Source: Nymphaea colorata
Lineage: Eukaryota; Streptophyta; Magnoliopsida; Nymphaeales; Nymphaeaceae
DNA: 64,000 bases
Assembly: GCF_008831285.2 (NCBI RefSeq)
Contig: NC_045145.1
Location: 2,954,723 to 3,018,722 of the forward strand
Direction of reading: 5' to 3'
A program made the position numbers and the translations under genes. The notes under the pieces are model-generated. The model made no database searches. It was given only the letters and a program-made list of their open reading frames with translations, and was not told the origin of the DNA. Shown here one piece after another: positions 1 to 11,148 of the stretch. Every line of letters starts with the position of its first letter. Positions within the stretch are counted from its first letter, which is position 1.

Positions 1-136
1 CATGTGTTTTTGCGTGTGTGTATGTGTTTGAGTGCACACATGCACAATCTATAAGAAATGTTGAAAGTTTGGAAGGAATACAGGTTCGGAATGGTTAAAT
101 GGTCTATCCTTCTATATTTTCTTTTTTTGCCTGCAG

Positions 137-586
137 GAGGAATTGCTGATGGAGCACTTCAGTGACCTAATAATATTTGTAAAGACCCGGGCAGGTAAAT
201 GTTGAAAGATGAAACCTCCTTCTTCCAGGCTTTGTACACAAAATTTCAATATGCAGATGCTCACTCGGGATGGTTCTTCAGGTGAGGATGTGAATTCAAA
301 TTCCGACAGGCCAATCACTATCGCAGATGTTGAACCACTTGTTAAGGACTTCGCAAGTCGTTGGAAGGCTGCAATAGAGCTCATGCATAAAGATGTCATT
401 ACTTCGTTCAGTAATTTCTTGTGTGGCATGGATATCCTGAGAGCTGCATTGACTCAGTTGCTGCTTTATTACACAAGGCTCTCAGATTGCATAAAGCGAA
501 TTCCAGGAGGGCCTGCTCTTAACAAGGATCTAATATCCATATCCTCTATCATGTATGAAATCAGAAAGTACTTGAGAACATTTTAG
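137..586 (+). CDS. VPS52: VPS52, C-terminal exons (partial; 5' part lies upstream)
   Basis: These are the last two exons of the vacuolar protein sorting 52 subunit. In plants (POKY POLLEN TUBE) it works in the GARP/EARP complex, which tethers endosome-derived vesicles at the trans-Golgi network. Exons read 137-194 and 282-586, stop TAG at 584-586. The donor GT at 195 and the acceptor AG ending at 281 rejoin the frame as FVKTRA-G-EDVNSNSDRP. Family blocks seen are RPITIADVEPLVKDF, ASRWKAAIELMHKD, SFSNFLCGMDILRAALTQ and LLYYTRLSDCIKR, ending IMYEIRKYLRTF. These match the conserved C-terminus of plant VPS52 as I remember it. An alternative start at 209 lies inside the intron and is not used. Bases 1-136 are the preceding intron. 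The identification is strong; only about 120 residues are in the window. Confidence 0.93.
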
Positions 587-2970
587 TTATTTTTATTGTC
601 GATATGTGCATTCTGAGTATTACATTAGCATCCAGGCTTCGCAGTTGTGGCGAATTGGTCCTGATGCGACCACCATGTGGCATCATGTCAAGCATAAAGA
701 GAATAGTTTTGTCAAAAGACGGACCAGTAAACAATTTATTTCATTTTCAACTGCTACCACAAATTTCACATATTTTCATGAGGTGGGGTGTGGTTGGATA
801 AAAAGATGAACTGAACTTGCACCATCTACAAGCCAGATATGTCCACAATATATAGAACAGAGTCAGAAGCGGACATTGTTCCTCTAAGGAAGTTGATGTT
901 TCTTTTCTTTTTTTTTTTCTTTTTTATTCTGGTCGTAGATAAGGATGCATTTGTCTCTCTATTGTAATATGGCATCCAGTGGAGAGCTGAGTTCAGGTAC
1001 GAGTTACTTTCAGTTTCTTTTGCCAGGCCAGTTCTGAGTCCTGGATTTTTTCTATACCTTCATTTCGGACAATCATAATGCCATAAGAGGGGAGGATGTA
1101 TCACAAAGAAAATGAAGTCCTTACCCTTTTGCTCCAACCCCCATAATCCTAGCTGGTTTCAGGCTAACGTGGGGGAAACGAGACGTCCATCAACTAAGCA
1201 TTGTGCATTTACCGTTTCCAGTCAAAAGAGTAGCATTTATGAGAATCAAACTGACAAACCATTCTTTGGTCCACCAGTTTGACCTGCTACACCATGTCCC
1301 TGGGACATGCTAGGAACAACCTGTAAGTGCATTGTTTGGCTTAATCAATTGTTAATTAGATGACACTCGAACCTGGTTGGGTTTTCAATTCGGTTTTCAC
1401 AAACCCCTTAGATGAATATGTTGGCATCACTTAATACTGCGATTACTCATCTATGGAAAGGCTAGAGCAGACAAGGAAGTTTTTAGGAGGGTCTGCAACA
1501 TCCTTCACCCACTCCTACCAGCAAGGCCGGCTGCTGATGAAGCAATTTTGTATATCTGACATTTTTGGACATGCCTAATTCCCATTGTTTGTCATGCTTG
1601 GTAACAGGTTAGTCCATAATGACTAAATTCCCTCCTCTCTGCTAGCCAGAGAAGGTCTGAATCCCCTTCCCGGCAGCCAGGCAGTCACCTGTCTATAGTC
1701 CTGTGTGGAAGGGCTCTTGACCTCTTGTTCAATAGAACAAAGGTCCACAGGGGATAATATGCTGATTACTCCCAAGTCCCAAGAGCTTTTATCAAAGGAG
1801 TCGTTTGATGTCAAAAAAATCCCAAGTGTTTGGTTGTTACTGATTCAAGCGGTGCGAGTTGAGATTTGAATGCCGCAAGGCAGTTCAGTTCCTATCTACT
1901 GGGTGTTAAATAAGAGAGAAGTGTAGACCATGTTCACGAGAGTAATCTCGAAAGATAACTAGGAGCATTGCAAACTGAAATTTTTGACACAGCTCTTTGA
2001 CTCGGTAGATGAGTAATAAAAACAATTAACAAGTTGTGATGAGACAACTGGTCTACTATGGCCTGGAAATGCATGCCCACCAATGAACCTCAAGAAGAAA
2101 ACAAAAACCAGGCTTCATTGAACACAAAAAATCATTCTACTACCGAAATAAACCAAGAAGGTAGAATGAGGAATCACATTATAAGAAAATACATTTGCTG
2201 CGTAGACATAAACTACTACAGCGGCCATCAGAGCTATCAGCGAATGGCAACACATGATTGGTCCACTTCAGAGAAGGGGTTTCTGGATTTCTAGAACCAT
2301 GCGGGTCTAAATTCACAGATCCAAATCTGTTTTTTAGATGAATTTGTCTGCACCAGGTTGCTCAGCTCAGAATTTAGCACAATTCATGTCATTCTCTAGA
2401 AATTGATAGTGCATTAGATAAATATAATGCACATAAATACTCACATGTAGATCACTGACCTGGATTTGATATTGGGATCCAAAACTAGATAAAGTTCTAG
2501 AATTCAGACCTGGATATGGTAGAGGGTTTAGATAATGGTATGAGATTGAGAACAGAAATCTAAAATGATACATTTGGATCTACATAGACGAATCACAACT
2601 TGGATATTCATTATCGTGTGCACCTACTCTTTTGGATTGTAACGGTGGCAAACACTACTATTGAGTTGAAGAGAATATTCATGAAGTCACACAAACTTAA
2701 AATGGCTCTGGACCCTGGCTTGAGATCAGAACCGTGGATTTAAAATTGGAACCTCCTTCTCAATTCGACTTTAAATCCATGTTTTTTCATATGTAATGTG
2801 GATTTAGATCCACATTGCTGAGATTCTTGGTTTGTTTAAATTGAAGATGTTTACCAGCACACATTTTAATGCAGTCTCAGATAAACTATCAAACACAACT
2901 TGAGGGTAAGAGGAAGGGAGAACCTGAATGCAATCAAATACTTGAATTCAAATTTGAATTCTGAATCCAT
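587..2970. other. VPS52 3' UTR and intergenic DNA
   Basis: This follows the VPS52 stop codon. The first few hundred bases are presumably 3' UTR, with a T-rich stretch near 905-930. No conserved coding segment was found on either strand. The short open frames here (for example 1623-1814 and 2058-2294) have no recognisable family motif or splice context. The sequence is unremarkable AT-rich spacer. Confidence 0.6.
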
Positions 2971-2973
2971 TGA

Positions 2974-3408
2974 GGGCCAGTTTGGATAACACCTCCAAAG
3001 CCAAGTTTTGGTGGTGTGTGGATGACATGAAAACTAGGTTTCTTGCAAACCCAATTTTCACAAAATTGAGTTTTGATATGGTGATGAGAAACATGGACCC
3101 CTCAAAATTTTCATCCAAAACTCAATTTTGGCAAGATAAAATGACATCGTGTAAAACTGTCCAATTTGTTAAGACTATAGATCATAATATTTATATGTGA
3201 GAATGCTCTTAATGTTATAGCTATAAGATAATTGTGTCAAATTGTTTTTTTTTTTTAACAAGTATCTCTAAAACTCATTTTTTGTCATTCAAACACAAAT
3301 CAGATTTTGAAAAATGAAAACTTCGTTTTTACGTAGTCATTCAAACATGCACACCAGGTTTTAACAAAACCAGATTTTAGATTTTTGAAAGTGTCATCCG
3401 AACACCTC
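2974..3408. mobile_element. Candidate small TIR transposon (MITE), Tourist-like ends
   Basis: The left end reads GGGCCAGTTTGGATAACACC. The right end, reverse-complemented, reads AGAGGTGTTCGGATGACAC. The shared core is GTTtGGATaACAC on both ends with a few mismatches. The interior is AT-rich and non-coding, with repeated CAAAACTCA/TGAGTTTTG-like words. TTGA occurs just outside or at each edge, but I could not settle a clean target duplication. The unit sits directly upstream of the inferred SUA leader exon, so it could be part of that promoter region. The call is moderate because terminal identity is imperfect. Confidence 0.45.
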
Positions 3409-3529
3409 TTGAGGTTTATCTCAATCCGATTTTCTTATGAGACCAACTTTTTTTATACCCGACTTTTTTTATATTAAAATGTCCAATATAATCAGATTTA
3501 TTGACATCCTATTTAAACCGAGTACCTTT

Positions 3530-4040
3530 GAGCCCATCGCCGGGTGAAATTTGTCCGTCTTTTTCCTCCGAAACAAAGAAAATCGGCTGTTAGGGCTTTG
3601 CGAATCATTCCATCCATTTTCCGCAGCCCCTATCTCGAGTTTCTCTCGATATTTCTTCTGCCGCATACTCTCAAAGGTCGCCGTTCCTGGGCTCGCTGTT
3701 CGCTGTCTGCAGCTTACTCTTTCCCCCAGGCCGACGGGCAAACAGATTCATCTCTGCCCTCTCTTCGGCGGACGGCGACAGACAATTCTCCCCTTCAGCG
3801 GCAGTCGGTTTATTGTCTCTATCTCCCTCGCTCTCCTGCCGCCGCCCCTCTATCTCGTTCTCTCTCGCCGGGAATCGCAGAGGTCGCCGATCTTTGGATC
3901 AGTGTCTGCGGCTTCCTCGGGGGGCCTCCGGCGAACAGATCCATCGCTTTCTCTGAGGCAGACGGCCCCGACCATCGTCCCCTTCCACGGCCTGTCTCTT
4001 GGTTGTCCGTGTGTCTTTCTGTCGTGTTCATCGCACTGTG
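3530..4040 (+). other. SUA: Probable SUA first (leader, 5' UTR) exon
   Basis: This is a GC- and pyrimidine-rich island of about 500 bp in AT-rich surroundings. It has no ATG on the plus strand, and several frames stay open without a recognisable product. That fits an untranslated first exon. The next gene signal on this strand is the SUA start codon at 8700, preceded by an acceptor at 8615-8616, so I infer a leader exon joined across a long intron. A TATA-like TTTATATTAAA lies near 3468-3478. Two imperfect tandem copies of about 150 bp are visible (see findings). The exact transcription start and donor site are not determined. Confidence 0.5.
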
Positions 4041-7000
4041 ACGGGTTTGTCTCTTCTTTCATTTTCTTGGTTTAGTTTGTGGATGTTAAGAGTTATTGCA
4101 TAGTTAATCTTCCATTTGAATTTATTGGGCGAGTATAAGAGTGATTTTACATGCTAAAGATAAAAGTTACGATGCCTTTACCGCATTCTCGCTGAGCTTG
4201 ATTGGTTTTATTTGTCTTCCAAGTTCTAACTCTTTCTTGTTGCCATGTTGCTTCTTGATTATGTTTCCCACTGTCTGCCCCTTTTCCTACTCTTTGGGTC
4301 TGCACAAAGAGAGGACGGAAAACTGGGAATCTGGCTGGTGGCGCCAGTTCTACTGTTTTCTTCTTTAAGTGATTTTTGAAAATGGATCCTTTTAGCATTC
4401 TCAACTAACAGTCTTGAAGGAGTTACTTTTAGGGCATTGCTGATTGCATTTACGATGCTATCTTTTCCTTTTTCTAATTAGTGGTCATATAAAGTGACGT
4501 CTTTCTCTGTGTATTTTTGCAACCGGTACTTCAGTCTTTAATATAGGCATTCCCTGTCCAGTTTGGGTAATTCTACGAATAAAATTACTAAGAACAAGAA
4601 AAATGTTATATAGTCATCGGCTACTCCTGTTGCCTCTGTGAATTATATTGATGGTGACTTTATTTTGTTATTTTGGAAACCACTTGGCAAAGTACACGCG
4701 CTGGAAGCAGCCAACAATATAGTGTAGGACTTGGAACGATTTACAGCCATTTTGATGCAACTGTTATTCCAAGTACATAAATAAGAAGCTAATTTTTGTG
4801 TTTTGTGAGTTCATGCACTTTATTGTCACGTTGAGATGAGAAAAAAGAGTATAGCCACGTGATGTATGCTAAGTTGCTGACGGAATGCATGCTATGTCTG
4901 TGTATGCCATTCCATACTATGTTGTCAACTTAGAATCTTAATTCCCTGACTCTAAGAGTGTTGAAACCTTTATCTTGGTATTGTCTCCGGCGGTGAGTGG
5001 GGTTTAGATTTTAATTTCAAGGATAGTTTGTGAAAAGAAACACCATTTACTTCTTTACATAGGTTAATGATGATCCTAGATTTTGTTCGCCCCTACTTGT
5101 ATCATACAATTTTGGAACTGTATCCTCTACTTCAATAGGTGTGTTTGTTTGCATGGTAGGTCAGAGTTATACATACATTACTCAGCAGGTACGACATTGT
5201 CCAAGACGGTTTGATGGCACCTTTTTCAATTTCCTTGAGGTTTCTATGCTTGAAAAAGTTTTGTCATGCCCTCATCATCCTGATTTTTTTTTTTCTGAAA
5301 TTGTCTTCCCGTGACAAATTTTTCTTCCAACCAAAACATCCCTTAAAGAGAAAAAAAAACAGAAGATACTCCAAGAATATTGTGATTGGTGACTTTATGG
5401 GTGGAACTACAAGAGATGATTGAGATGTGAAGAATATCTATGTCGAAAATGCTCTCTCTTGCTCCCTCCCGCCCCTGGTAGACATGGTGTGTGTGTGCAT
5501 ATGCATCACAGGGTATTAAACATCTTAATTAGGTCTGTCTGTAATGTTCGTTCATCACAGAGTAACTGTATGTGTATATTCATGGATCACGGAGTAATAA
5601 CGTATTTAATAGGTGTACTTGCATTCATGCATTACAGAGTAATAGCTAATAACTGATAACATTCTTAACCTTGTATTGTACTTATATGGATGCTAAAAAT
5701 CTTTGTCTTCATGCATAGCTTGTTCACTGTCATTTTGAACTAAAAAAGGCTCTCTTTTTTCTCCTTGGAAAGGATGACTGTCTGTCAGATCTTGTTCTAA
5801 ACCACCTTTTTTATAAGGCATATTTTACCATAGGTCTCTGATGTCATATCATATGTTTATCAAACAGTAGGTTTCATTTGCATTGCATATTTCCTTCTCA
5901 ATTTTTGTACTTACTTCCTGATATTTAGGTCTCACTAAATTGTTGCAACTGCTTTTAGTTCTACTTGAACAAATTTATCTTTTTAATCTGCATAGATTGG
6001 GTGTGTATATATCAGTATAACAGATATTGCTCTCGAAAATCTCATGATATTGAAAAGAAAATCAAATAAAACGAAAAAATAAGAAGATCACAAGATTTTG
6101 AAAATCTCACCAAAAATGAAAATCTTGTGATTTTATTGCATTTTTTTCGGGGATTTTAATATTTTTAATATTCTAATTTTTAAGGTTTTTAATGATTTTT
6201 ATTATTATTCTTATTTTTAAAAAATTATTGAGATTTTCCCAATAACAATATTTGTGACAAATACTATATATGTATGTGTGTGTGTGTGCAATATTATAAT
6301 TTGATCCATCGCAAAGTAATAGTTAGCTAGTAGTCCATAGAAGAGACTTCCAAGTTGCATGTGTTATGTCTGGATGTGATCTATTCTTGAAAGCTAGAGA
6401 AAAGAAAACCTAGGTTGCTCCTACTGAGAGGGGAAAAAGAAAGAAGATGTCAATATGTCACATAAATTAGTTTGAGCGACAAGCTCTACATAGAAAGTTG
6501 AATATGAATTATTATTGAAAGATGTTCTGTTGCCAGAAATTTATTGCTATCTCGTTCTAGACTTATCATTTCACACTGTTGGATTTACATTTTGCTATAT
6601 TTTTTGTAGCAGAAAGTATTGGCTTGCAGAGGAGGAGTAAGGATATGAACATTAAAGATTGCTCATGACAAATATATAGTCCTTCGTAAGTTTTTTTTTT
6701 TCTCTTCTATTATTACTTCAATTTTTGAATCCAGCATTCTTCCCCACTTGATTGAAAGAGAAACTTGGTTTGTCAGAGGATATTGGCTCTTCAGGGTGGT
6801 ACCCTGTTTCATGTGGTTTTTTTGGAGAATTAGGGAAAAGACTATAGTTTTTAAGATCTTGGTCTGGTTATTGTTGAGATTCAGGTTTGAGATGGAAAAT
6901 CTTTGCTTAGGCTTATGTCAAAAAGGATGTTGAATTTATATGCTTATATTTGTCACCTTTCTCGTGGTTGTTTTTTTTGGTTTGTGATTTATTCTGGTAT

Positions 7001-8616
7001 TTATGATAGAATCGTTTTTCTCTGCTTCTAGAAAGTGTTCAATTGAAGAAAACTTGTTATAGGCTTAGGCGGCCTGTTTCAGGAACTTCTTGGAATATAT
7101 GAGCTCATTTAAAGTTTTGATTATACATTTTTGAGGTTCAAAAATAGATGAAGGTGATTGATGTTTTCGGGTGAAATTTTCTTTGTCCGCTCCTGGAAAG
7201 CAATACCTTCCTCTGATGTTAGTAGGAATATGTTAGAAGTGGCACACAGATATAAGCTATAGCATCTTGCATTTTGTCTTATAAATAGGTATCTGGTGAT
7301 TGGCATGCAAGTTTTGTTCTAGAAATAAATTGTCAATATCGGTTATACAAACGAGGAGAGCTTTGAGATATTGTGACATTGTCGCTATGCGCATTGCCTC
7401 ATTCCAAAGGGTTTTCATTGAAGCAAAAGAATCTGCGAGTGTCTCCATTGTGAGCTTAGGAGCTGGCTATTGTAGGTTTAATCCTCACTTGTACATCATC
7501 AGAATCACATGACTCAAAAAAGCAGCACTTAGTGTTGGTTTCCTTTAGAAAGACACTCAATTTTATGTGGTTCTCTTAAAAATGTGACAAATAGAATTCA
7601 TGCCTTGGACATCCCTCAAAGTGACCACTGCCTTTTACGGTTTTACCTGGTCACATGGGCTGCATTGGGAGCTAGAGTGGAAGCCGGCACCCTTGCAGTG
7701 GAAGTTCCAGCTTGCTGGATAAGCCACCATAAGTGGAAAAAACCATAAAAGGATGTTTATCAGGTGCATAGATCTGTTTAAAAGGTTAACCAGCATAGTA
7801 AGATGCACCCATTTGTGAAGCAGCAAGACTTAAGTTCAGGTATGTTCTCCAATATGTTTGGTGAAGTAAGGAGAGTTGAACCAGGTTACGAAGCAAGCAA
7901 CCAAATTTCCCAATTTTGAACTCAATAATCCAAAAAACTTATTCATTTGTACCCCTTGCTTTACATTGGTGAAGGATAGAGGCTCAGCTAAGTGCCCGAC
8001 CTTGGGAAGTACACTAATATACAGAAGCAATGTACGCCATCAATACCTTTCATGTTTATATGAAAGAAATGGTCATGTTTGAAGTATCCATATGCAACTC
8101 TATCTTCATGTTTTACATTTTCCCGTGAATCCAATTACTATATGTCATATTTTTTATTCCATGCTGTCATGTGTTCTTATGTAATATTGAGCACTATACG
8201 AGTCCCTAGTACAGCTTGCATTTGTGCTGTATTCTCTGATTTTGTGCTTGATATTCTTGTGTAATATTTGGTAGGATCCACATTCCAGTAAATATGTGGT
8301 TAGCCACTCAAGTTTAAGACTGCCACAATCTATTGCTATGTTCCAGTTGCATATTCTATATTGATCAATAATTTGATACTGCTATATCTAGTGGTGTTTT
8401 CATGTTACATACATTATATTGTTTTATGTTAATTGTTAGTGTATGCAAGTCATAGTTTATTTATGTTGGCGTCATATAATTGTTGTTACATGAGATATTA
8501 AGGTGAGACCGTTATGGGAGGATTTGGCTATATAGGATCCAGCAAAGGTGGCCGAATCATGATCATTGATACTTGATTGCCAGTAGTGTAACCATCTGTT
8601 TGTGCATCCATTACAG
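4041..8616 (+). other. SUA: Inferred long leader intron of SUA
   Basis: This is about 4.6 kb of T-rich, stop-filled sequence between the leader exon and the exon carrying the SUA start. The 3' border is TGCATCCATTACAG ending at 8616. No conserved coding exon was found on either strand. It contains an AT-rich inverted-repeat unit at 6021-6255 and a short TG tract near 6275-6288. A separate non-coding transcript cannot be excluded. Confidence 0.4.
6021..6255. repeat. AT-rich inverted-repeat unit (decayed MITE-like)
   Basis: The left end CAGATATTGCTCTCGAAAAT and the reverse complement of the right end (CAAATATTGTTATTGGGAAA) align over about 30 bp, both running into AATCTCA. A second inner pair is AGATCACAAGATTTTG against AAAATCTTGTGATTTT. 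The interior is almost pure A/T. No target duplication was found. Confidence 0.4.
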
Positions 8617-8699
8617 GATAGGTTTCATACAACCAGTAGCCGAAACTTCTAAAAGATAAGATCCTTGAAGGGGTAATTGAAGGAAATCAGTCAGAAATA

Positions 8700-11092
8700 A
8701 TGGATCCTGGTCGCTATGTTCTTCAGCAAGGATGGGATACTAACAGTGTAATTGTGGTTTCCTCCTTAATAACCTGTCCGGGATGATATTCACCATTTAT
8801 GGCTCATGTGATTGTTCTCAGTATTTAGTGGCATCACCATAAAGAACAATCAAGAAACCCTGTCCATGAGGATGTGGAATGGATTTGTATCCACTATGAT
8901 TTTTTCTTGCTGACTTGACTTGTTCTGTGAATCCACAGGCATTGGAAGGGTATGGTTCAGTTCTTGAGCCAGACTTTAGGTGAGAACATCCACATGCTGC
9001 TTTCTATGAAAGTTTGGTATGTATATTGAGGATTTTACCTCCTGGTAGGTGGTTCTGGTTTTACCAACGGCTCCTATCCAGGCATGTAAGATATCCTGTT
9101 AAGATATTTTTGTTTGCTCTTATAGGCATGACGGTCGGTTATGCATATTTTGTGCCTTGCAAGTTCTAGATTACTCTATGATTTGTTTTTGATTTGCATT
9201 TGAATTTCATATAGAATTGCTTTCCTTGTGGACGAGCTGTATCACTATCACCTATTTTTCTGCGCTTCTAATAATTACAGCTTTTGCATTCCTTTTTTTT
9301 TGGGGTTGATTTTTCTATCTCAGCAGAGTTGGCAGTTCATATGGTGAAAGAAGATATCTGGATGGAAGTCTATCACGGGACAATGCCTATCGAAGAGATG
9401 GCTTTCATCGGGACATGGTTGAGAGAGAGAATTATCCTTCCACATCACCTGTTCCTGGCATGTGGTCACAACAGAGAAGACATAGTTATGACGAAGAAAT
9501 GCCCCTTGCCCGGGAGAGTAGAAGACATGAAAAAGATCCCTATGTGGACTCTTTCCATGAAGATCATTATCAAAATATTGATAAGTACCATGAAGTTGAT
9601 TCCTTTCGTGAAGATTTCATGGAGGTGGATGACTATGGAGACGCTGAGGGATACCGTGATTATGGGTTTGATAGGTCTATAAGGCCTGGTGTTCGTGATC
9701 GCGATAGTGTTGCAAGTGATGACTATGATTATCGCCATCGTGCTTCTCACCAGAACAGGGAGGATAGTCGTGAGAGAGATTATGATTACTCTCGGCATCA
9801 CTATGACTCTGACCATGAAAGGAGCAGAAGAGAGAGTGGCTGGCGTAGGCGTGATCGTGAAAGAGATAAGAGATGTTCTAGTCGTGAAAGGGAGCAGAGT
9901 CCACAGAGGAGGCAGCATGAACATTCTCGGTCTCGTGGGCATGATGAGCGGCAGCGATCTAGATCTCCTCGAAGTCACAGCTATGGACGAAGCCACAAAG
10001 AGGGCAGCTATGATGATAATCGCTATGACAGGGGTGAGAAAAGGAAAGATCGAGATGATAGGCGTCATCATGAGAACTTGACTGTGGTATTGTGCGATCT
10101 TCTTTTGCCCTTTATTTTCCTCTTACATTTTATTTTTTTGGAAAAAAATGATTTTCGGTGCTCTTCCTGGCAGGCTCCTTCAGCAACACTCGTGGTGAAG
10201 GGCTTATCTCAGAAGACTACGGAAGAAGATCTATATCAGATTCTTGTAAGATATCGCCCTTTCTACACCTTGATATCCACCTCGTTCAACACCTATAGTT
10301 TAGAAATATTTCTTTTTATGTTCTAAAATTTCTGTTTGTGTTCTCAGAGGGGAGCGTCACTTGAATACTTTTTCCTACTAATATAATTTTGAATATTATG
10401 AGATTTCAAAGATCTTTTATGTCAGGGCAGTTTGCCTTGCTGAGATACTGTTTCTAAACACCCAGATGCAGTATGCAAATACAGACACATGGTATTAGTC
10501 TGTTAATGGGTTTCTTAGTTTTGGTGTTGCAACCTTCGTCATGGAAATCTAATCTCAGACAAAACGGTAGTCTTCAGATCATGTTTAACATTAATTCTGC
10601 TATGTTCACAACATCATTATGGATGTTTTAAGCATATTTAAACCTTGTTCGTATTTGTGAATTGTGAAGGATTAGATATTCCCTATCTTGAACATTGAAG
10701 GTCATGCTTCATTGGAGGTGATGAAGTCATGAAACCTGTTAACATGCTGAATAAATCATGTTAAGCACATATGATATGACATATAACTGGGGGGAATTTT
10801 TGGTTGTTAGTTGAATCCCTTATATTGAGCCATTATAATTTTTTGTGATGCATTGTTGATTTGCATTAATTGGGTCTCCAAAAATGAAAAGTCAACATTG
10901 ATGTCTCTTTAGCATGAGAAGTTTACTAATTGTTAAAGTTGATCCGAAATGGTCTCCTGGGCGATTAAACAAGTTCATGAATTCAGAGTCTTCAAACTCT
11001 GGCTGGGGTGCGCTGACAATTTGCTCTTTTTTTTTTGGTTAATCATTGATAGAATAGTAGCTTTGTGCTTGCTAATTTGTTGCTTGTAGCAA

Positions 11093-11148
<56 letters not shown>

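Noticed and set aside
3544-4075. 165- and 174-codon plus-strand frames in the SUA leader exon
   Set aside because: Neither has an ATG start. They are open only because the block is GC-rich, and the translations show no conserved domain.
7440-7490. Possible tRNA-like B box (GTAGGTTTAATCC) in the SUA leader intron
   Set aside because: One partial box only, no matching A box or paired stems.
9466-10071. 201-codon minus-strand open frame opposite the SUA RS/RD-rich exon
   Set aside because: It is a shadow of a low-complexity coding exon; its Ile/Thr-rich translation has no family features.
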